Shown piece after piece: positions 42,638 to 51,063 of a stretch of DNA of 55,434 nt; position 1 is the first letter of the stretch, and each line of letters begins with the position of its first letter. Under the pieces are notes generated by a model. That model was given only the letters and a program-made list of their open reading frames with translations. It was not told the origin of the DNA and made no database searches. The stretch is from an uncultured Bacilli bacterium. Lineage in GTDB: Bacteria > Bacillota_I > Bacilli_A > RF39 > UBA660. The position numbers and the translations under genes are program-made. The stretch lies in assembly GCA_934183185.1 (NCBI GenBank), contig CAKPSO010000006.1:1-55434 (forward strand). The letters run 5' to 3'.

Positions 42638-42713
42638 GCCTGATTAGCTCAGTTGGTAGAGCACTCGGCTGTTAACCGATAGGTCGTAGGTCCGAGTCCT
42701 ACATCAGGCGCCA
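42638..42713 (+). tRNA. tRNA-Asn (GTT)
   Basis: A 76-nt cloverleaf with the acceptor stem GCCTGAT/ATCAGGC, discriminator G and encoded CCA, D arm GCTCAGTTGGTAGAGC, anticodon loop CTGTTAA (anticodon GTT, codons AAC/AAT) and T arm GTAGGTCCGAGTCCTAC. It is the tRNA whose aminoacylation the T-box senses and the gatCAB/aspS products make. Confidence 0.95.
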
Positions 42714-42716
42714 TCT

Positions 42717-42793
42717 GGCCAGTTGGTGAAGTGGCTTAACACACCGCCCTTTCACGGCGGCATTCACGGGTCCGAATCCCGTACTGGTCACCA
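42717..42793 (+). tRNA. tRNA-Glu (TTC)
   Basis: A 77-nt cloverleaf with the acceptor stem GGCCAGT/ACTGGTC, discriminator A and encoded CCA. The anticodon stem CCGCC/GGCGG holds the loop CTTTCAC (anticodon TTC, codons GAA/GAG). The T arm is CGGGTCCGAATCCCG. It lies 3 bases after tRNA-Asn and is followed by a terminator. Confidence 0.95.
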
Positions 42794-42804
42794 TATAGTT
42801 TATT

Positions 42805-42830
42805 ACCCTTGATTTTCAAGGGTTTTTCTA
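42805..42830 (+). terminator. Terminator of the tRNA pair
   Basis: ACCCTTGA and TCAAGGGT form a perfect 8-bp stem around TTT, followed by T4-5. It starts 12 bases after the tRNA-Glu CCA. Confidence 0.8.
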
Positions 42831-42972
42831 TTTTTAGATACAAATTATGTACAAACCATCAATCATCAAATCAAATATCTTATTTTACCTTAAGCTATAT
42901 TAATATAATTTAAGACTATTCAAACAATCTAAAATCTGCTAAAATAATGATTGAGAATAGGGGTGGAGTAAA

Positions 42973-43932
42973 GTGTATAATGATTACAAAGTAACTTATG
43001 TAAGTCATATAAATGAATATATAGTTCCAATTACTATTGGTGTCATTATTTTAATATTAATATTAATTATTTGTTTAATAGCATTATCCAAAATATTTAA
43101 AAAGGCTAATCGTTCTGGTGTAGCTGCTATCATACCATTTTATAATTTACTGGTAATGCTAGAAATAGCCAATAAACCTAGGTGGCAATTAATACTATTT
43201 CTTATTCCAATTTTAGATATTATTATATATTGTCAGGTTATGTTTAAAATAGCTAAATCATTTCGTAAAACTAATAGTTTTGCGATCTCAACAGTTTTCT
43301 TTCCTTTTATCTTTTTACCAATTTTAGGATTTAGTGGCAGTGAATATATTGGTATAAATAAAGAAGCAATGATGGGAGTATCTGAAGCATCTAGTATTCC
43401 AACTGTCAAAGAAGAAGACCTAGAAGCAACAGCTCCAGATGAACAAAAACAAAGTAAACCAGCTGATATCTCAATAGGTGGAGGAGTTTACCAAAAAGAA
43501 TATGAATCAACATTACTAAATGTTGATAAAGAAAATATAAATCATGATTTATTAGCATCATTTAGAGTTGATACTAAGGAGGAAGAAAAACCTCAAGTAG
43601 AAGAACCAGAAAAAACAGGTATTGATGTTTTAAAAAATATAAATTTTATTGATGATAATAAAATTCCAGAAGTAGTAGCAGTAGAGGAAAAACCAGAAAG
43701 TACAGCATCACCTATACCAGAAGTAGAACCAATTAATGCAATTCCAACAATTACCGAAACAGTTATACCTATAAATGAAAATACTACTAATGAGGCTATA
43801 CCGGTAATTAATAATCCAACAGTTAGCAATGACTTTCCTAATTTAGACAGTGATTATGTTAAATGTAAACATTGCGGTGCTATGATAAAAAAAGATGCCC
43901 CTAAGTGCTTTATGTGTGGACAATCTCAATAA
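42973..43932 (+). CDS. DUF5684-type membrane protein with C-terminal zinc ribbon
   Basis: The 319-residue protein has three hydrophobic segments (residues about 13-37, 62-85 and 96-118) with AALIPFYN-like AIIPFYNLLVMLEIANKPRW and IIYCQVMFKIAKSFRK in DUF5684 style. A long acidic, Pro/Glu-rich linker (residues 130-285) follows, then a zinc ribbon, YVKCKHCGAMIKKDAPKCFMCGQSQ (two CxxC pairs). The linker places the ribbon in the cytoplasm. GTG start with GGGGTGGAG directly upstream. It may sense or organise membrane complexes, but no role is established. Confidence 0.7.
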   Translation: MYNDYKVTYVSHINEYIVPITIGVIILILILIICLIALSKIFKKANRSGVAAIIPFYNLLVMLEIANKPRWQLILFLIPILDIIIYCQVMFKIAKSFRKTNSFAISTVFFPFIFLPILGFSGSEYIGINKEAMMGVSEASSIPTVKEEDLEATAPDEQKQSKPADISIGGGVYQKEYESTLLNVDKENINHDLLASFRVDTKEEEKPQVEEPEKTGIDVLKNINFIDDNKIPEVVAVEEKPESTASPIPEVEPINAIPTITETVIPINENTTNEAIPVINNPTVSNDFPNLDSDYVKCKHCGAMIKKDAPKCFMCGQSQ

Positions 43933-43948
43933 AAAACGAAACAAAATA

Positions 43949-43977
43949 TTGACAACAAAAAAAGAATACGGTATGAT
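43949..43977 (+). promoter_or_regulatory. Promoter of tRNA-Ser
   Basis: TTGACA (43949-43954), a 17-base spacer and TATGAT (43972-43977) lie 34 bases upstream of the tRNA-Ser 5' end. Confidence 0.8.
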
Positions 43978-44011
43978 TATAACTACGGAAGCAAGTGTAC
44001 CGTTTCAAAAT

Positions 44012-44103
44012 GGAGTGATACTCAAGAGGCTGAAGAGGCGTCCCTGCTAAGGATGTAGAGCGGGCTAACTGCTGCGAGGGTTCAAATCCCTCTCACTCCG
44101 CCA
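44012..44103 (+). tRNA. tRNA-Ser (GCT)
   Basis: A 92-nt class II tRNA with the acceptor stem GGAGTGA/TCACTCC, discriminator G and encoded CCA. The anticodon stem CGTCC/GGATG holds the loop CTGCTAA (anticodon GCT, codons AGC/AGT). A long variable arm follows (GAGCGGGCTAACTGCTGC), and the T arm is GAGGGTTCAAATCCCTC. Confidence 0.93.
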
Positions 44104-44115
44104 TTTTAAAAGTAA

Positions 44116-44154
44116 AAGTCTTGATTTTCTAAAATGAAAGTTAAGATTTTTTTT
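44116..44154 (+). terminator. Terminator of tRNA-Ser
   Basis: AAGTCTTGA pairs with TTAAGATTT (seven Watson-Crick plus two G-U) around a 16-base loop and leads into a T8 run. Confidence 0.6.
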
Positions 44155-44345
44155 ATGCATTTTTAAGATACCATTTTTTGCTTGCTGCTGTTATAAAGAG
44201 GGATATAAGTAAATGGTATTAAAACTATTATAGACACTAATAATTATTTAAAATTATTGAAACTTACACTAAATCTTAATTTAATTTAAGAATTTCGGAA
44301 ATAGGACTTTTTTGAAAATATTAAAACACTATTACATAAAAGTAA

Positions 44346-44374
44346 TTGTTTTTACCTATAAAATTTTGTATAAT
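44346..44374 (+). promoter_or_regulatory. Promoter of the pilin-like gene
   Basis: TTGTTT (44346-44351), a 17-base spacer and TATAAT (44369-44374), with a second TATAAT at 44380-44385, lie 41 bases before the ATG at 44415. Confidence 0.65.
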
Positions 44375-44414
44375 ATTTGTATAATAAAAGAGTATAGAAT
44401 CGAAGGAGTGTCAT

Positions 44415-45170
44415 ATGAAAATACCTGGGTTAAATAATAGAGGCTTTGCAGTTAGTATCATTTTATATTCGGCGGTAACTTTACTAATTCTAATATTATT
44501 TTTAATTTTATCAATTTTATCAACAGAATTAAATAATAAAAAAATATTAACAGATGATATTAAAGAAAGTGTAAGTGGTAAAGACAAGAGTAATAGTGAA
44601 TCTCTAGGTTTTATCACTATCACTAGTAGTGATAATAAGAATAGTAGTGAATGGCATAAAAGTAGTTTTAACCTTTCCTTTTCTGAACCTATCAATAATG
44701 GTAAAAAATATTCTTTTCCGGTTATATATTACTATGGTACAGATTTGAATAATATTGATAAAAAAATAACTGGTAAAGAATTAAACGTGTCTGAAAACAT
44801 GAATAATGTAACCTACTACATAAAAGCCTGTAAATCAGGAAATATTTCCATCTGTACCAATGTCACTAAATATATAATAAAAATTGATACCAATATGCCG
44901 ACTATAACTGTAGCAGGTGAAAGTACAGAATGGAACTCATCAAGAAAACTAACAGTTACACCTACATCATTAAGTGGGATTGCCTACTATGAATATTACG
45001 TAACTGATTGGGATTTCGAACCTGATTCCAATGATGCTCTTACTAAAGTAAGTACTGATACATTTGAAGTAACACAAACTGGTAAATACATCTATATTCG
45101 TGCAATTAATAATGCCGGTAATAGTTCAAATTGGTTTAAATATAATCTATACGTTGGTGTAGGTGAATAA
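44415..45170 (+). CDS. Pilin-like membrane-anchored protein with Ig-like domain
   Basis: The 251-residue protein starts MKIPGLNNRGFAVSIILYSA. A short positive leader, Gly-Phe and a long hydrophobic helix (residues 11-36) resemble a class III (prepilin-type) signal, though the Glu at +5 of most pilins is absent. The rest is a beta-rich extracellular part with YYIKACKSGNISICTNVTKY (a Cys pair) and IDTNMPTITVAGES..., an Ig-like start. It could be a pseudopilin or an anchored adhesin. A fragment of a cadherin-like domain lies just downstream. Ribosome site GAAGGAG. Confidence 0.55.
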   Translation: MKIPGLNNRGFAVSIILYSAVTLLILILFLILSILSTELNNKKILTDDIKESVSGKDKSNSESLGFITITSSDNKNSSEWHKSSFNLSFSEPINNGKKYSFPVIYYYGTDLNNIDKKITGKELNVSENMNNVTYYIKACKSGNISICTNVTKYIIKIDTNMPTITVAGESTEWNSSRKLTVTPTSLSGIAYYEYYVTDWDFEPDSNDALTKVSTDTFEVTQTGKYIYIRAINNAGNSSNWFKYNLYVGVGE

Positions 45171-45283
45171 TTCTTAGCTAAGGACAGTTTTTAAAATAGC
45201 TATATAAAATAAGGACGAAATAGGTAAAATACTTCGGACTGTATTGTATATTTTGATACCTATAGGTAACCTTAAGGTAAAAA

Positions 45284-45370
45284 ATGATAGAAACAGTAAT
45301 TTCTATTATAGTAACTTCAGCTAATGGAGATGTTAATATCTACAACATCACAGTTATTCGTGAAAGTTAA
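45284..45370 (+). pseudogene. C-terminal fragment of a cadherin-like surface protein domain
   Basis: A 28-residue frame from ATG 45284 reads ISIIVTSANGDVNIYNITVI and ends RES. This is the last part of a repeated extracellular module (V-T-x-x-x-G-x-x-x-x-Y-x-I-x-V-x-R) found in large bacterial surface proteins; a similar module ends VQIYTVTVKKQ in the gene at 53564. No start, signal or other part of the parent gene is present here. Confidence 0.45.
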
Positions 45371-45429
45371 ATTAATATGAATAAGAATTCTCTTTTTGAG
45401 TCTTAATAGATTTGAAAGGAGAATTTTTT

Positions 45430-46206
45430 ATGGCACGTCACAAAGTAGAAATAAGTGGCGTGAATACAGCGAATATTAAAGTATTAAGTAGTGAAGAAGT
45501 AGATGAATTATTTATTAAAAAGGAACAGGGTGATCCTTTTGCAAGAGAAGATTTAATAAATGGAAATTTAAAATTAGTATTAAGTATTTTAAAAAGATTT
45601 AGTAAAAGAACAGATAACATGGATGATTTATTTCAAGTAGGTTGTGTTGGCTTAGTAAAAGCAATAGATAATTTTGATCGTAGTCATGGTGTGAAGTTAT
45701 CTACCTATGCTGTACCTATGATATTAGGTGAAATTAAAAGATATTTAAGAGATAATAGTAGTGTCAGAGTAAGTCGCTCATTAAAGGATTTAGCTTATAA
45801 TACTTTAAAGAAAAAAGAAGAATTAACTAAGAATCTTGGTAGGGAAGCAACTTTAGAAGAAGTGGCTAAAGAATTGGAAGCAAATGATTATGAAATAATG
45901 GAAGCACTAGATTCTATGCGTAGTCCTGTTAGTATATTTGAACCTATCTATAATGATGGTGGAGATACTATATATTTATGTGATCAAATAGAAGATAAAA
46001 AAGTAGCTAAAAATGATCTAGATATTACTTTAGCAGTAGATGACGCCATAGCTAATTTAAATGAAAGAGAACGTTATATTATTGATGAACGTTATATTAT
46101 AGGTAAAACTCAAATGGAAATAGCTGAAGAATTAGGCATTAGTCAAGCTCAGATATCAAGACTAGAAAAAAATGCTATTAATAGTTTAAAGAAAGTATTA
46201 AAGTGA
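45430..46206 (+). CDS. sigG: RNA polymerase sporulation sigma factor SigG-like
   Basis: The 258-residue protein matches SigG of Bacillus closely at its N-terminus (ARHKVEISGVNTANIKVL against the known SRNKVEICGVDT pattern). Region 2 is AREDLINGNLKLVLSILKRF through DDLFQVGCVGLVKAIDNFDR and KLSTYAVPMILGEIKRYLRD, with the -10-binding helix. Region 3 includes SVRVSRSLKDLAYN and PVSIFEPIYNDGGDTIYLCD, and region 4 has QMEIAEELGISQAQISRLEK, the -35-binding HTH. SigG drives late forespore genes. Start at ATG 45430 because GAAAGGAG precedes it. The next gene is ylmC, its usual neighbour. Confidence 0.9.
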   Translation: MARHKVEISGVNTANIKVLSSEEVDELFIKKEQGDPFAREDLINGNLKLVLSILKRFSKRTDNMDDLFQVGCVGLVKAIDNFDRSHGVKLSTYAVPMILGEIKRYLRDNSSVRVSRSLKDLAYNTLKKKEELTKNLGREATLEEVAKELEANDYEIMEALDSMRSPVSIFEPIYNDGGDTIYLCDQIEDKKVAKNDLDITLAVDDAIANLNERERYIIDERYIIGKTQMEIAEELGISQAQISRLEKNAINSLKKVLK

Positions 46207-46251
46207 TACATTTTAACTTTCTTTTTTTCATATAATTTGATAGGTGGTATT

Positions 46252-46485
46252 ATGCGCTTATCAGATCTACAAAATAAAGATATTGTGAATATAGTTGATG
46301 GTAAAAATGTAGGAAATATAATAGATGTAAAAATAGATGAAGCAACTGGTAATATTGTCTCTTTTATCATAGAGCCAAATAAAACTTTCTTTTCTTTCTT
46401 TAATAGGGGAAGTGATACTGAAATAGGTTGGCAAAGTATTAGTAAAATTGGTGAAGATGTTATTTTAGTTAAACTAAATTTATGA
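46252..46485 (+). CDS. ylmC: YlmC/YmxH family PRC-barrel protein
   Basis: The 77-residue protein reads MRLSDLQNKDIVNIVDGKNV and GNIIDVKIDEATGNIVSFII, then EIGWQSISKIGEDVILVKL: the PRC-barrel pattern of YlmC/YmxH proteins (R-L-S-(D/E)-L-x-x-K-(E/D)-(I/V)-(I/V)-(N/D)). Its exact role is unknown, but the gene is conserved after sigG in endospore formers, which supports the sigG assignment. ATG 46252 follows AGGTGG. Confidence 0.88.
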   Translation: MRLSDLQNKDIVNIVDGKNVGNIIDVKIDEATGNIVSFIIEPNKTFFSFFNRGSDTEIGWQSISKIGEDVILVKLNL

Positions 46486-46508
46486 TAAGATATAAATGGT
46501 GATTTACT

Positions 46509-48749
46509 ATGAAAAAAGAATTATTATCTCCAGCCGGAAGTATTGATGCATTAAAACAGGCAATACATAATGGCTGTGATGCTGTTTATTTAGGCGGAAA
46601 AAAATTTGGTGCTAGAAAGTTTGCTTCTAATTTTGATGATAATGAAATGGTACAAGCTATTAAGTACTGTCACTTATATGGAGTTAAAATTTATGTAACA
46701 GTTAATACAATGATTTATGAAGATGAATTAGCTGAAGTAATAGATTATGTTAGATTTTTACATAAGAATAAGGTAGATGCCATAATAGTCCAAGACATTG
46801 GCTTAATAACAGAAATAAGAAAAATATTTCCTAATTTAGAATTACATGCCTCTACTCAACTTCATACTCATAATCAAAGCCAAATAAAATTATTAGAAGA
46901 ATTAGGTATAAAAAGAGTAGTTTTAGCTCGTGAAATGTCACTTACTGAAATAAACAAAATAGAAACTAATATGGAGATAGAAGCATTTATTCATGGGGCA
47001 TTATGTGTATGCTATTCAGGACAATGTTTATTTAGTAGTCTACTTTTAAATAGAAGTGGTAATAGAGGAGAATGTGCTGGAATATGTAGATTACCCTTTA
47101 AACTATATGAAGATAATACTGTAGTAAAAACAGATGGTAACTATTTACTTAGTCCTAAAGAATTAAATACTCTTGATCATATAGAAGAGCTAATGAAAAG
47201 TAATATAACTAGTTTTAAAATAGAAGGTAGAATGAAGAATCCAACTACTATAGCCTATATTACTAGATTATATAGAATGCTTATTGATAATTACGAAAAT
47301 AATAAATCTCTAAAATTAACTGATGATCAGCTAGAAACATTAAAAGTACTATTTAATAGAGAATTTACATCTGGTTACTTATTTAACCAACATGGTAGAA
47401 ATTTAATGAATATTAAGAGCCCTAATCATGTAGGAGTAAACATTGGAAAAGTAATAGATGTTAATAAAAATAAAATAAAGATTAAACTATTTAAAGAATT
47501 GAATCAAGAAGATGGAATTCGTTTTGTGGAAGAAGATAAAGGCATGATAGTAAACTTTTTATATAATGAAAAAAATCTACTTATAAATCATGCTGATAGT
47601 AATTCAATAATTGAAGTAGATAATAAAGTTGGATTAAGTAAACCTTGTTTAGTAGCTAAAACTATTGATTCTAAAAAGATAAAAGAATTAGAAAAAATTA
47701 CTGAGAAAAAAATTCCTATCTTCATAAAAGTAATAGCTAAACAAGAAAATAATTTCTATATAGAAGTATCTGATGGTACAAATAAAATAAAAAGAGAAAA
47801 AGATATTATATCTATCGCTATAAATAATCCAACTACTAAAGAAAGAATAAAAGAACAGTTACTAAAAACAGGTAATACTCCATTTATAGTAGATAGTATT
47901 AAACTAGATATAGCTGATAACTTATTTATTCCAATCAAAGAAATAAATGACTTAAGAAGAGATATTCTAGATGAATTAACTAAGATAAGAGAAAATACTG
48001 GTCCAGTATTTAAAGAAAACAAAGTAGATAGAATCAATAATAATATTAATCATCAAGATAATATCTGTATAAATGTTTTAACTAGAACTGAAGAACAGTT
48101 ACAAACTTGCCTAAAACTAAACGTAAATAATATATATACAACAGATCCAGCTTTATATAAGAAATATAAAAATAATAATATTTATTTGCGCCTAGAAAGG
48201 GTAAACACTACTTATAAAGATTATAATAATGAAAATCTATTAATAACTGAAACTGGTTCTATTACTTATAGTAATAAGAATAATGTAATCAGTGATTACT
48301 ACTTAAATGTAGCTAATAGTAGTTATATAAAATATTTACTTGATAAAAATATTAAAAGAGTAACTCTATCAGTAGAAACAACTCTAGAGCAAGTAAAAGA
48401 ATTATCTAAATCATTAGATATATCTTGCTGTGAAGTAATAGTATATGGCCGTATAGAAGTAATGATAACTAAGTATTGTCTACTTAATATGTTAATAAAT
48501 AATGATAAATATCCGTGCAATGTATGTAGAACTGGTAAAAAATATTACTTAGTTGATAGAAATAATAAGAAATATCCACTTATACATAATAATGAATTAA
48601 CTCATATTCTAAACTATAAACCATTAGATATTAAAAATATTAATGAATATAAAAATATAGGTATTAAAAACTATCGCATAGAGTTATTTGATGAAGATGG
48701 CATTACAACAACTAACATAATAAAAAACCTACAAAATCTCCTACCATAA
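46509..48749 (+). CDS. U32 family peptidase / tRNA or rRNA hydroxylation protein (TrhP/RlhA-like)
   Basis: This 746-residue protein has the U32 domain: ELLSPAGSIDALKQAIHNGCDAVYLGG, KIYVTVNTMIYEDE, LELHASTQLHTHN, and the Cys set EAFIHGALCVCYSGQCLFSSLLL and NRGECAGICRLPF. Members include RlhA and TrhP, which hydroxylate rRNA or tRNA (with Fe-S-like Cys). The length (about 740) with a second C-terminal U32-like part (with further Cys: CCEVIVYGRIEVMITKYCLLN, CNVCRTG) corresponds to the fused DUF3656 form. Ribosome site TGGTGATT. Confidence 0.88.
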   Translation: MKKELLSPAGSIDALKQAIHNGCDAVYLGGKKFGARKFASNFDDNEMVQAIKYCHLYGVKIYVTVNTMIYEDELAEVIDYVRFLHKNKVDAIIVQDIGLITEIRKIFPNLELHASTQLHTHNQSQIKLLEELGIKRVVLAREMSLTEINKIETNMEIEAFIHGALCVCYSGQCLFSSLLLNRSGNRGECAGICRLPFKLYEDNTVVKTDGNYLLSPKELNTLDHIEELMKSNITSFKIEGRMKNPTTIAYITRLYRMLIDNYENNKSLKLTDDQLETLKVLFNREFTSGYLFNQHGRNLMNIKSPNHVGVNIGKVIDVNKNKIKIKLFKELNQEDGIRFVEEDKGMIVNFLYNEKNLLINHADSNSIIEVDNKVGLSKPCLVAKTIDSKKIKELEKITEKKIPIFIKVIAKQENNFYIEVSDGTNKIKREKDIISIAINNPTTKERIKEQLLKTGNTPFIVDSIKLDIADNLFIPIKEINDLRRDILDELTKIRENTGPVFKENKVDRINNNINHQDNICINVLTRTEEQLQTCLKLNVNNIYTTDPALYKKYKNNNIYLRLERVNTTYKDYNNENLLITETGSITYSNKNNVISDYYLNVANSSYIKYLLDKNIKRVTLSVETTLEQVKELSKSLDISCCEVIVYGRIEVMITKYCLLNMLINNDKYPCNVCRTGKKYYLVDRNNKKYPLIHNNELTHILNYKPLDIKNINEYKNIGIKNYRIELFDEDGITTTNIIKNLQNLLP

Positions 48750-48794
48750 ATAATATAAATATGATAAAATATAAATGAAGGATAGGTGAAGCCT

Positions 48795-49316
48795 ATGAAA
48801 TTTAAAAAAGAAAAAGAAAAAAAGAATTTAGTAACAGGTTATTTTAAATTATTTATAATATGTATATCTACAGTATTATTAGTACTTTTATTAAGGACAT
48901 GGTATTTAAATCAGATTAATTATCAATTAAATGTATCTATTATTAGAGAAACCCTAAATAGAGAAATAAAACCTAGTGAGGTTTATAATTATATACGTGA
49001 AGATGAGAATGCTATCATATATATAGGTGTAATTACTGATGAAAAGTGTAGAGAATATGAGGAAATACTAAATGAAATAGTTAGAGAAAAGCATCTAGAA
49101 AACACCATTACTTATTTGAATTTAACTGATGAAGATAATACTAAGAAATTCTTCAAAGAATTTAATAAATTCTATAATACAGATTTAACTGGTTATCCAG
49201 CCATTATTGTATTCAATGGGGGAAAAGTTAAAGACATATTAAATAATAAAGTATTAACTAAAGATGAAACACTTACTTTTTTAAGAAATAATAATATAGT
49301 ATCGGTGGATTATTAA
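48795..49316 (+). CDS. Membrane-anchored thioredoxin-fold protein without CXXC
   Basis: The 173-residue protein has a charged N-terminus, one membrane helix (residues about 18-38) and a thioredoxin fold outside: NAIIYIGVITDEKCREYEEI at the redox position, NTITYLNLTDEDNTKK, and TDLTGYPAIIVFNGGKVKDI (cis-Pro loop). The Cys pair of thioredoxins is replaced by a single Cys (DEKC), so ordinary dithiol activity is not expected. GTG 48786 overlaps the ribosome site AGGTGAAG, so ATG 48795 is preferred. It is 1 base ahead of trmL. Confidence 0.7.
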   Translation: MKFKKEKEKKNLVTGYFKLFIICISTVLLVLLLRTWYLNQINYQLNVSIIRETLNREIKPSEVYNYIREDENAIIYIGVITDEKCREYEEILNEIVREKHLENTITYLNLTDEDNTKKFFKEFNKFYNTDLTGYPAIIVFNGGKVKDILNNKVLTKDETLTFLRNNNIVSVDY

Positions 49317-49317
49317 T

Positions 49318-49836
49318 ATGATACATGTAGTTTTATATCAACCAGAAATACCTGGTAATACTGGAAATATTATGCGTACTTGTGTAGCTACTAATACCAA
49401 GCTTCATCTAATAAAACCACTTGGTTTTTCTATAGATGATAAAAATCTAAAAAGAAGTGGCGTTAATTATATTGATAAATTAAAGTACACAGTATATGAA
49501 AACTTTGAGGAATTTAAACAAAAAAATAAAGGAACATATTATTATTTCACTCGCTATGGACATAAACCTCATACTAGTTTTGATTATAGCAATAAAGATG
49601 AAGAAATATATTTAATATTTGGTAAGGAATCTACTGGTATTCCTAAAGAAATATTAAAAGATGATTTAAATCATTGTATGAGAATACCTATGACAGCCAA
49701 TGTTAGAGCTTTAAACCTATCTAATTGTGTGGCTATTTGTGTTTATGAGGCACTAAGGCAACAGGACTATAGAGATTTACTAAGAGATGAACCGAGTGAT
49801 GATATGCATAAAGGAAAAGACTATTTAGAAAGTTAA
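49318..49836 (+). CDS. trmL: tRNA (cytidine/uridine-2'-O-)-methyltransferase TrmL
   Basis: The 172-residue SPOUT methyltransferase has the TrmL pattern: VVLYQPEIPGNTGNIMRTCV (motif I), IKPLGFSIDDKNLKRSGVNYIDKL, LIFGKESTGIPKEIL (motif II), and MRIPMTANVRALNLSNCVAI (motif III, forming the knot). It methylates the ribose at the wobble position of tRNA-Leu. GGTGGATTATTA upstream serves as a weak ribosome site. Confidence 0.93.
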   Translation: MIHVVLYQPEIPGNTGNIMRTCVATNTKLHLIKPLGFSIDDKNLKRSGVNYIDKLKYTVYENFEEFKQKNKGTYYYFTRYGHKPHTSFDYSNKDEEIYLIFGKESTGIPKEILKDDLNHCMRIPMTANVRALNLSNCVAICVYEALRQQDYRDLLRDEPSDDMHKGKDYLES

Positions 49837-49851
49837 TTTAGTAGGCGGTAT

Positions 49852-50139
49852 ATGACATTAGAAGATGATTTTAAATTATTAGTAAGTGGTTACTATGGTA
49901 TTTACGAAATGGATGAATATACACTAAAAGTTTATGTATTAAAAGATGTAGAAAATTATATTAGGAAGTTTATAAAAGCCTTTCCCTTACCAAATTATAA
50001 TTATAAAGAGGAAGCAGAAAAACTAGAAAACATCCCCTTAAAAACAAAACTACAGGATGCACTATTAGTCCTAAATAAAATAGAAGCTCCAATGGAGTTA
50101 ATCTTACTAATAAGAAATAGATTAAATAAGATGAGGTAA
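49852..50139 (+). CDS. Small unrecognised protein
   Basis: This 95-residue soluble protein is helical, with LVSGYYGIYEMDEYTLKVYV and LPNYNYKEEAEKLEN segments. It has no Cys or membrane helix. It starts with ATG after AGGCGG and precedes the kinase-fold gene by 2 bases. The pair is likely cotranscribed with trmL. Confidence 0.6.
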   Translation: MTLEDDFKLLVSGYYGIYEMDEYTLKVYVLKDVENYIRKFIKAFPLPNYNYKEEAEKLENIPLKTKLQDALLVLNKIEAPMELILLIRNRLNKMR

Positions 50140-50141
50140 AA

Positions 50142-50915
50142 ATGAAACAAATTGAGTTTAAAACAGAAGAGGAATTTTTAAATAATACTTATTTTTATGA
50201 TAAAGGACAAGAAGCCCAACTATATAGATATGTAATTGATGGTAGGGAACTACTAATTAAAAAGTATTATAATCAAAATGACTTAAACTTAGAAAAAGTA
50301 GAATTAGTAAGTGCATTAAAAACTGATGGTTTAATTAAACCAGAATATTTAGTAAAGATTGGTAATAACGTTGAGTCCTTTGCTATGGAGTTTAAAAGAG
50401 GATGCTACCCACTATCTAGAATGAAATCAGAACTTTCTACTACTCAGAAATATCTTCTTCTATTAAGATTAAAAGAGATTATTTTTGAATTACTAGAAGA
50501 AAACTGCTATTATGATGATTTGCATCCAAATAATATTATAACTAATGGTAAAAATATATATTTATGTGATCCAATTAATATAAAATTAAAAAATTATGAT
50601 TTTATTAAAAATAATTCTACAATTAATTATACAGAAATAGAAAAATTAAAAAAGTCAAATCTATTATATAGATTAAATTTGATAACTATATATATTTTAA
50701 ATGATATAAATATGGAAGAAATAGAAACAAATGTAATTAATACTTTGACTAATATATTCAATAAAAAAAATTATAAAGAGATAATTGGAGTAACTGATTC
50801 GATGGACACACTAAATGCTAGTTACGATATTTTTACATCAAGTGAACCATGCACAAAACTACTACTAGATTACATTGAGTTTACCAAAGTAGAGGACATT
50901 AAACGAACTAAATAA
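50142..50915 (+). CDS. Protein kinase-fold protein (second copy)
   Basis: The 257-residue protein shows a Gly-rich-like opening YDKGQEAQLYRYVIDGRELL with IKKYY (strand-3 Lys), LKEIIFELLEENCYYDDLHPNNIIT (catalytic loop, D-x-H-x-N-N, the order inverted relative to HRD but close to aminoglycoside phosphotransferase-type D-x-H-x-x-N), and IYLCDPINIK in place of DFG. This is better preserved than the similar protein at 6619-7395, so activity as a small kinase is plausible. The substrate is unknown. It is followed by the tRNA-Glu(CTC) promoter region. Confidence 0.65.
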   Translation: MKQIEFKTEEEFLNNTYFYDKGQEAQLYRYVIDGRELLIKKYYNQNDLNLEKVELVSALKTDGLIKPEYLVKIGNNVESFAMEFKRGCYPLSRMKSELSTTQKYLLLLRLKEIIFELLEENCYYDDLHPNNIITNGKNIYLCDPINIKLKNYDFIKNNSTINYTEIEKLKKSNLLYRLNLITIYILNDINMEEIETNVINTLTNIFNKKNYKEIIGVTDSMDTLNASYDIFTSSEPCTKLLLDYIEFTKVEDIKRTK

Positions 50916-50977
50916 AAATTTAAGTTGTAAAAATAAAATAATTATGTTAACATAATAATGGCTTAAAAAACCATTAT

Positions 50978-51054
50978 GGTCTGTTGGTGAAGTGGCTTAA
51001 CACACCACCCTCTCAAGGTGGCATTCACGGGTCCGAATCCCGTACAGATCACCA
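50978..51054 (+). tRNA. tRNA-Glu (CTC)
   Basis: A 77-nt cloverleaf with the acceptor stem GGTCTGT/ACAGATC, discriminator A and encoded CCA. The anticodon stem CCACC/GGTGG holds the loop CTCTCAA (anticodon CTC, codon GAG). The D and T arms are identical to the tRNA-Glu(TTC) at 42717; differences lie in the acceptor and anticodon stems and anticodon loop. A 22-nt hairpin, AATAATGG-like, lies just upstream (50955-50976). Confidence 0.92.
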
Positions 51055-51063
51055 TAGAATATT

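Larger units (their letters stand above)
44104..44414. other. 311-bp intergenic stretch after tRNA-Ser
   Basis: It contains the tRNA-Ser terminator (44116-44154, AAGTCTTGA paired with TTAAGATTT through two G-U, then T-rich) and, at 44346-44374, a TTGTTT-17-TATAAT promoter for the pilin-like gene. Nothing else is visible between them. Confidence 0.55.
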
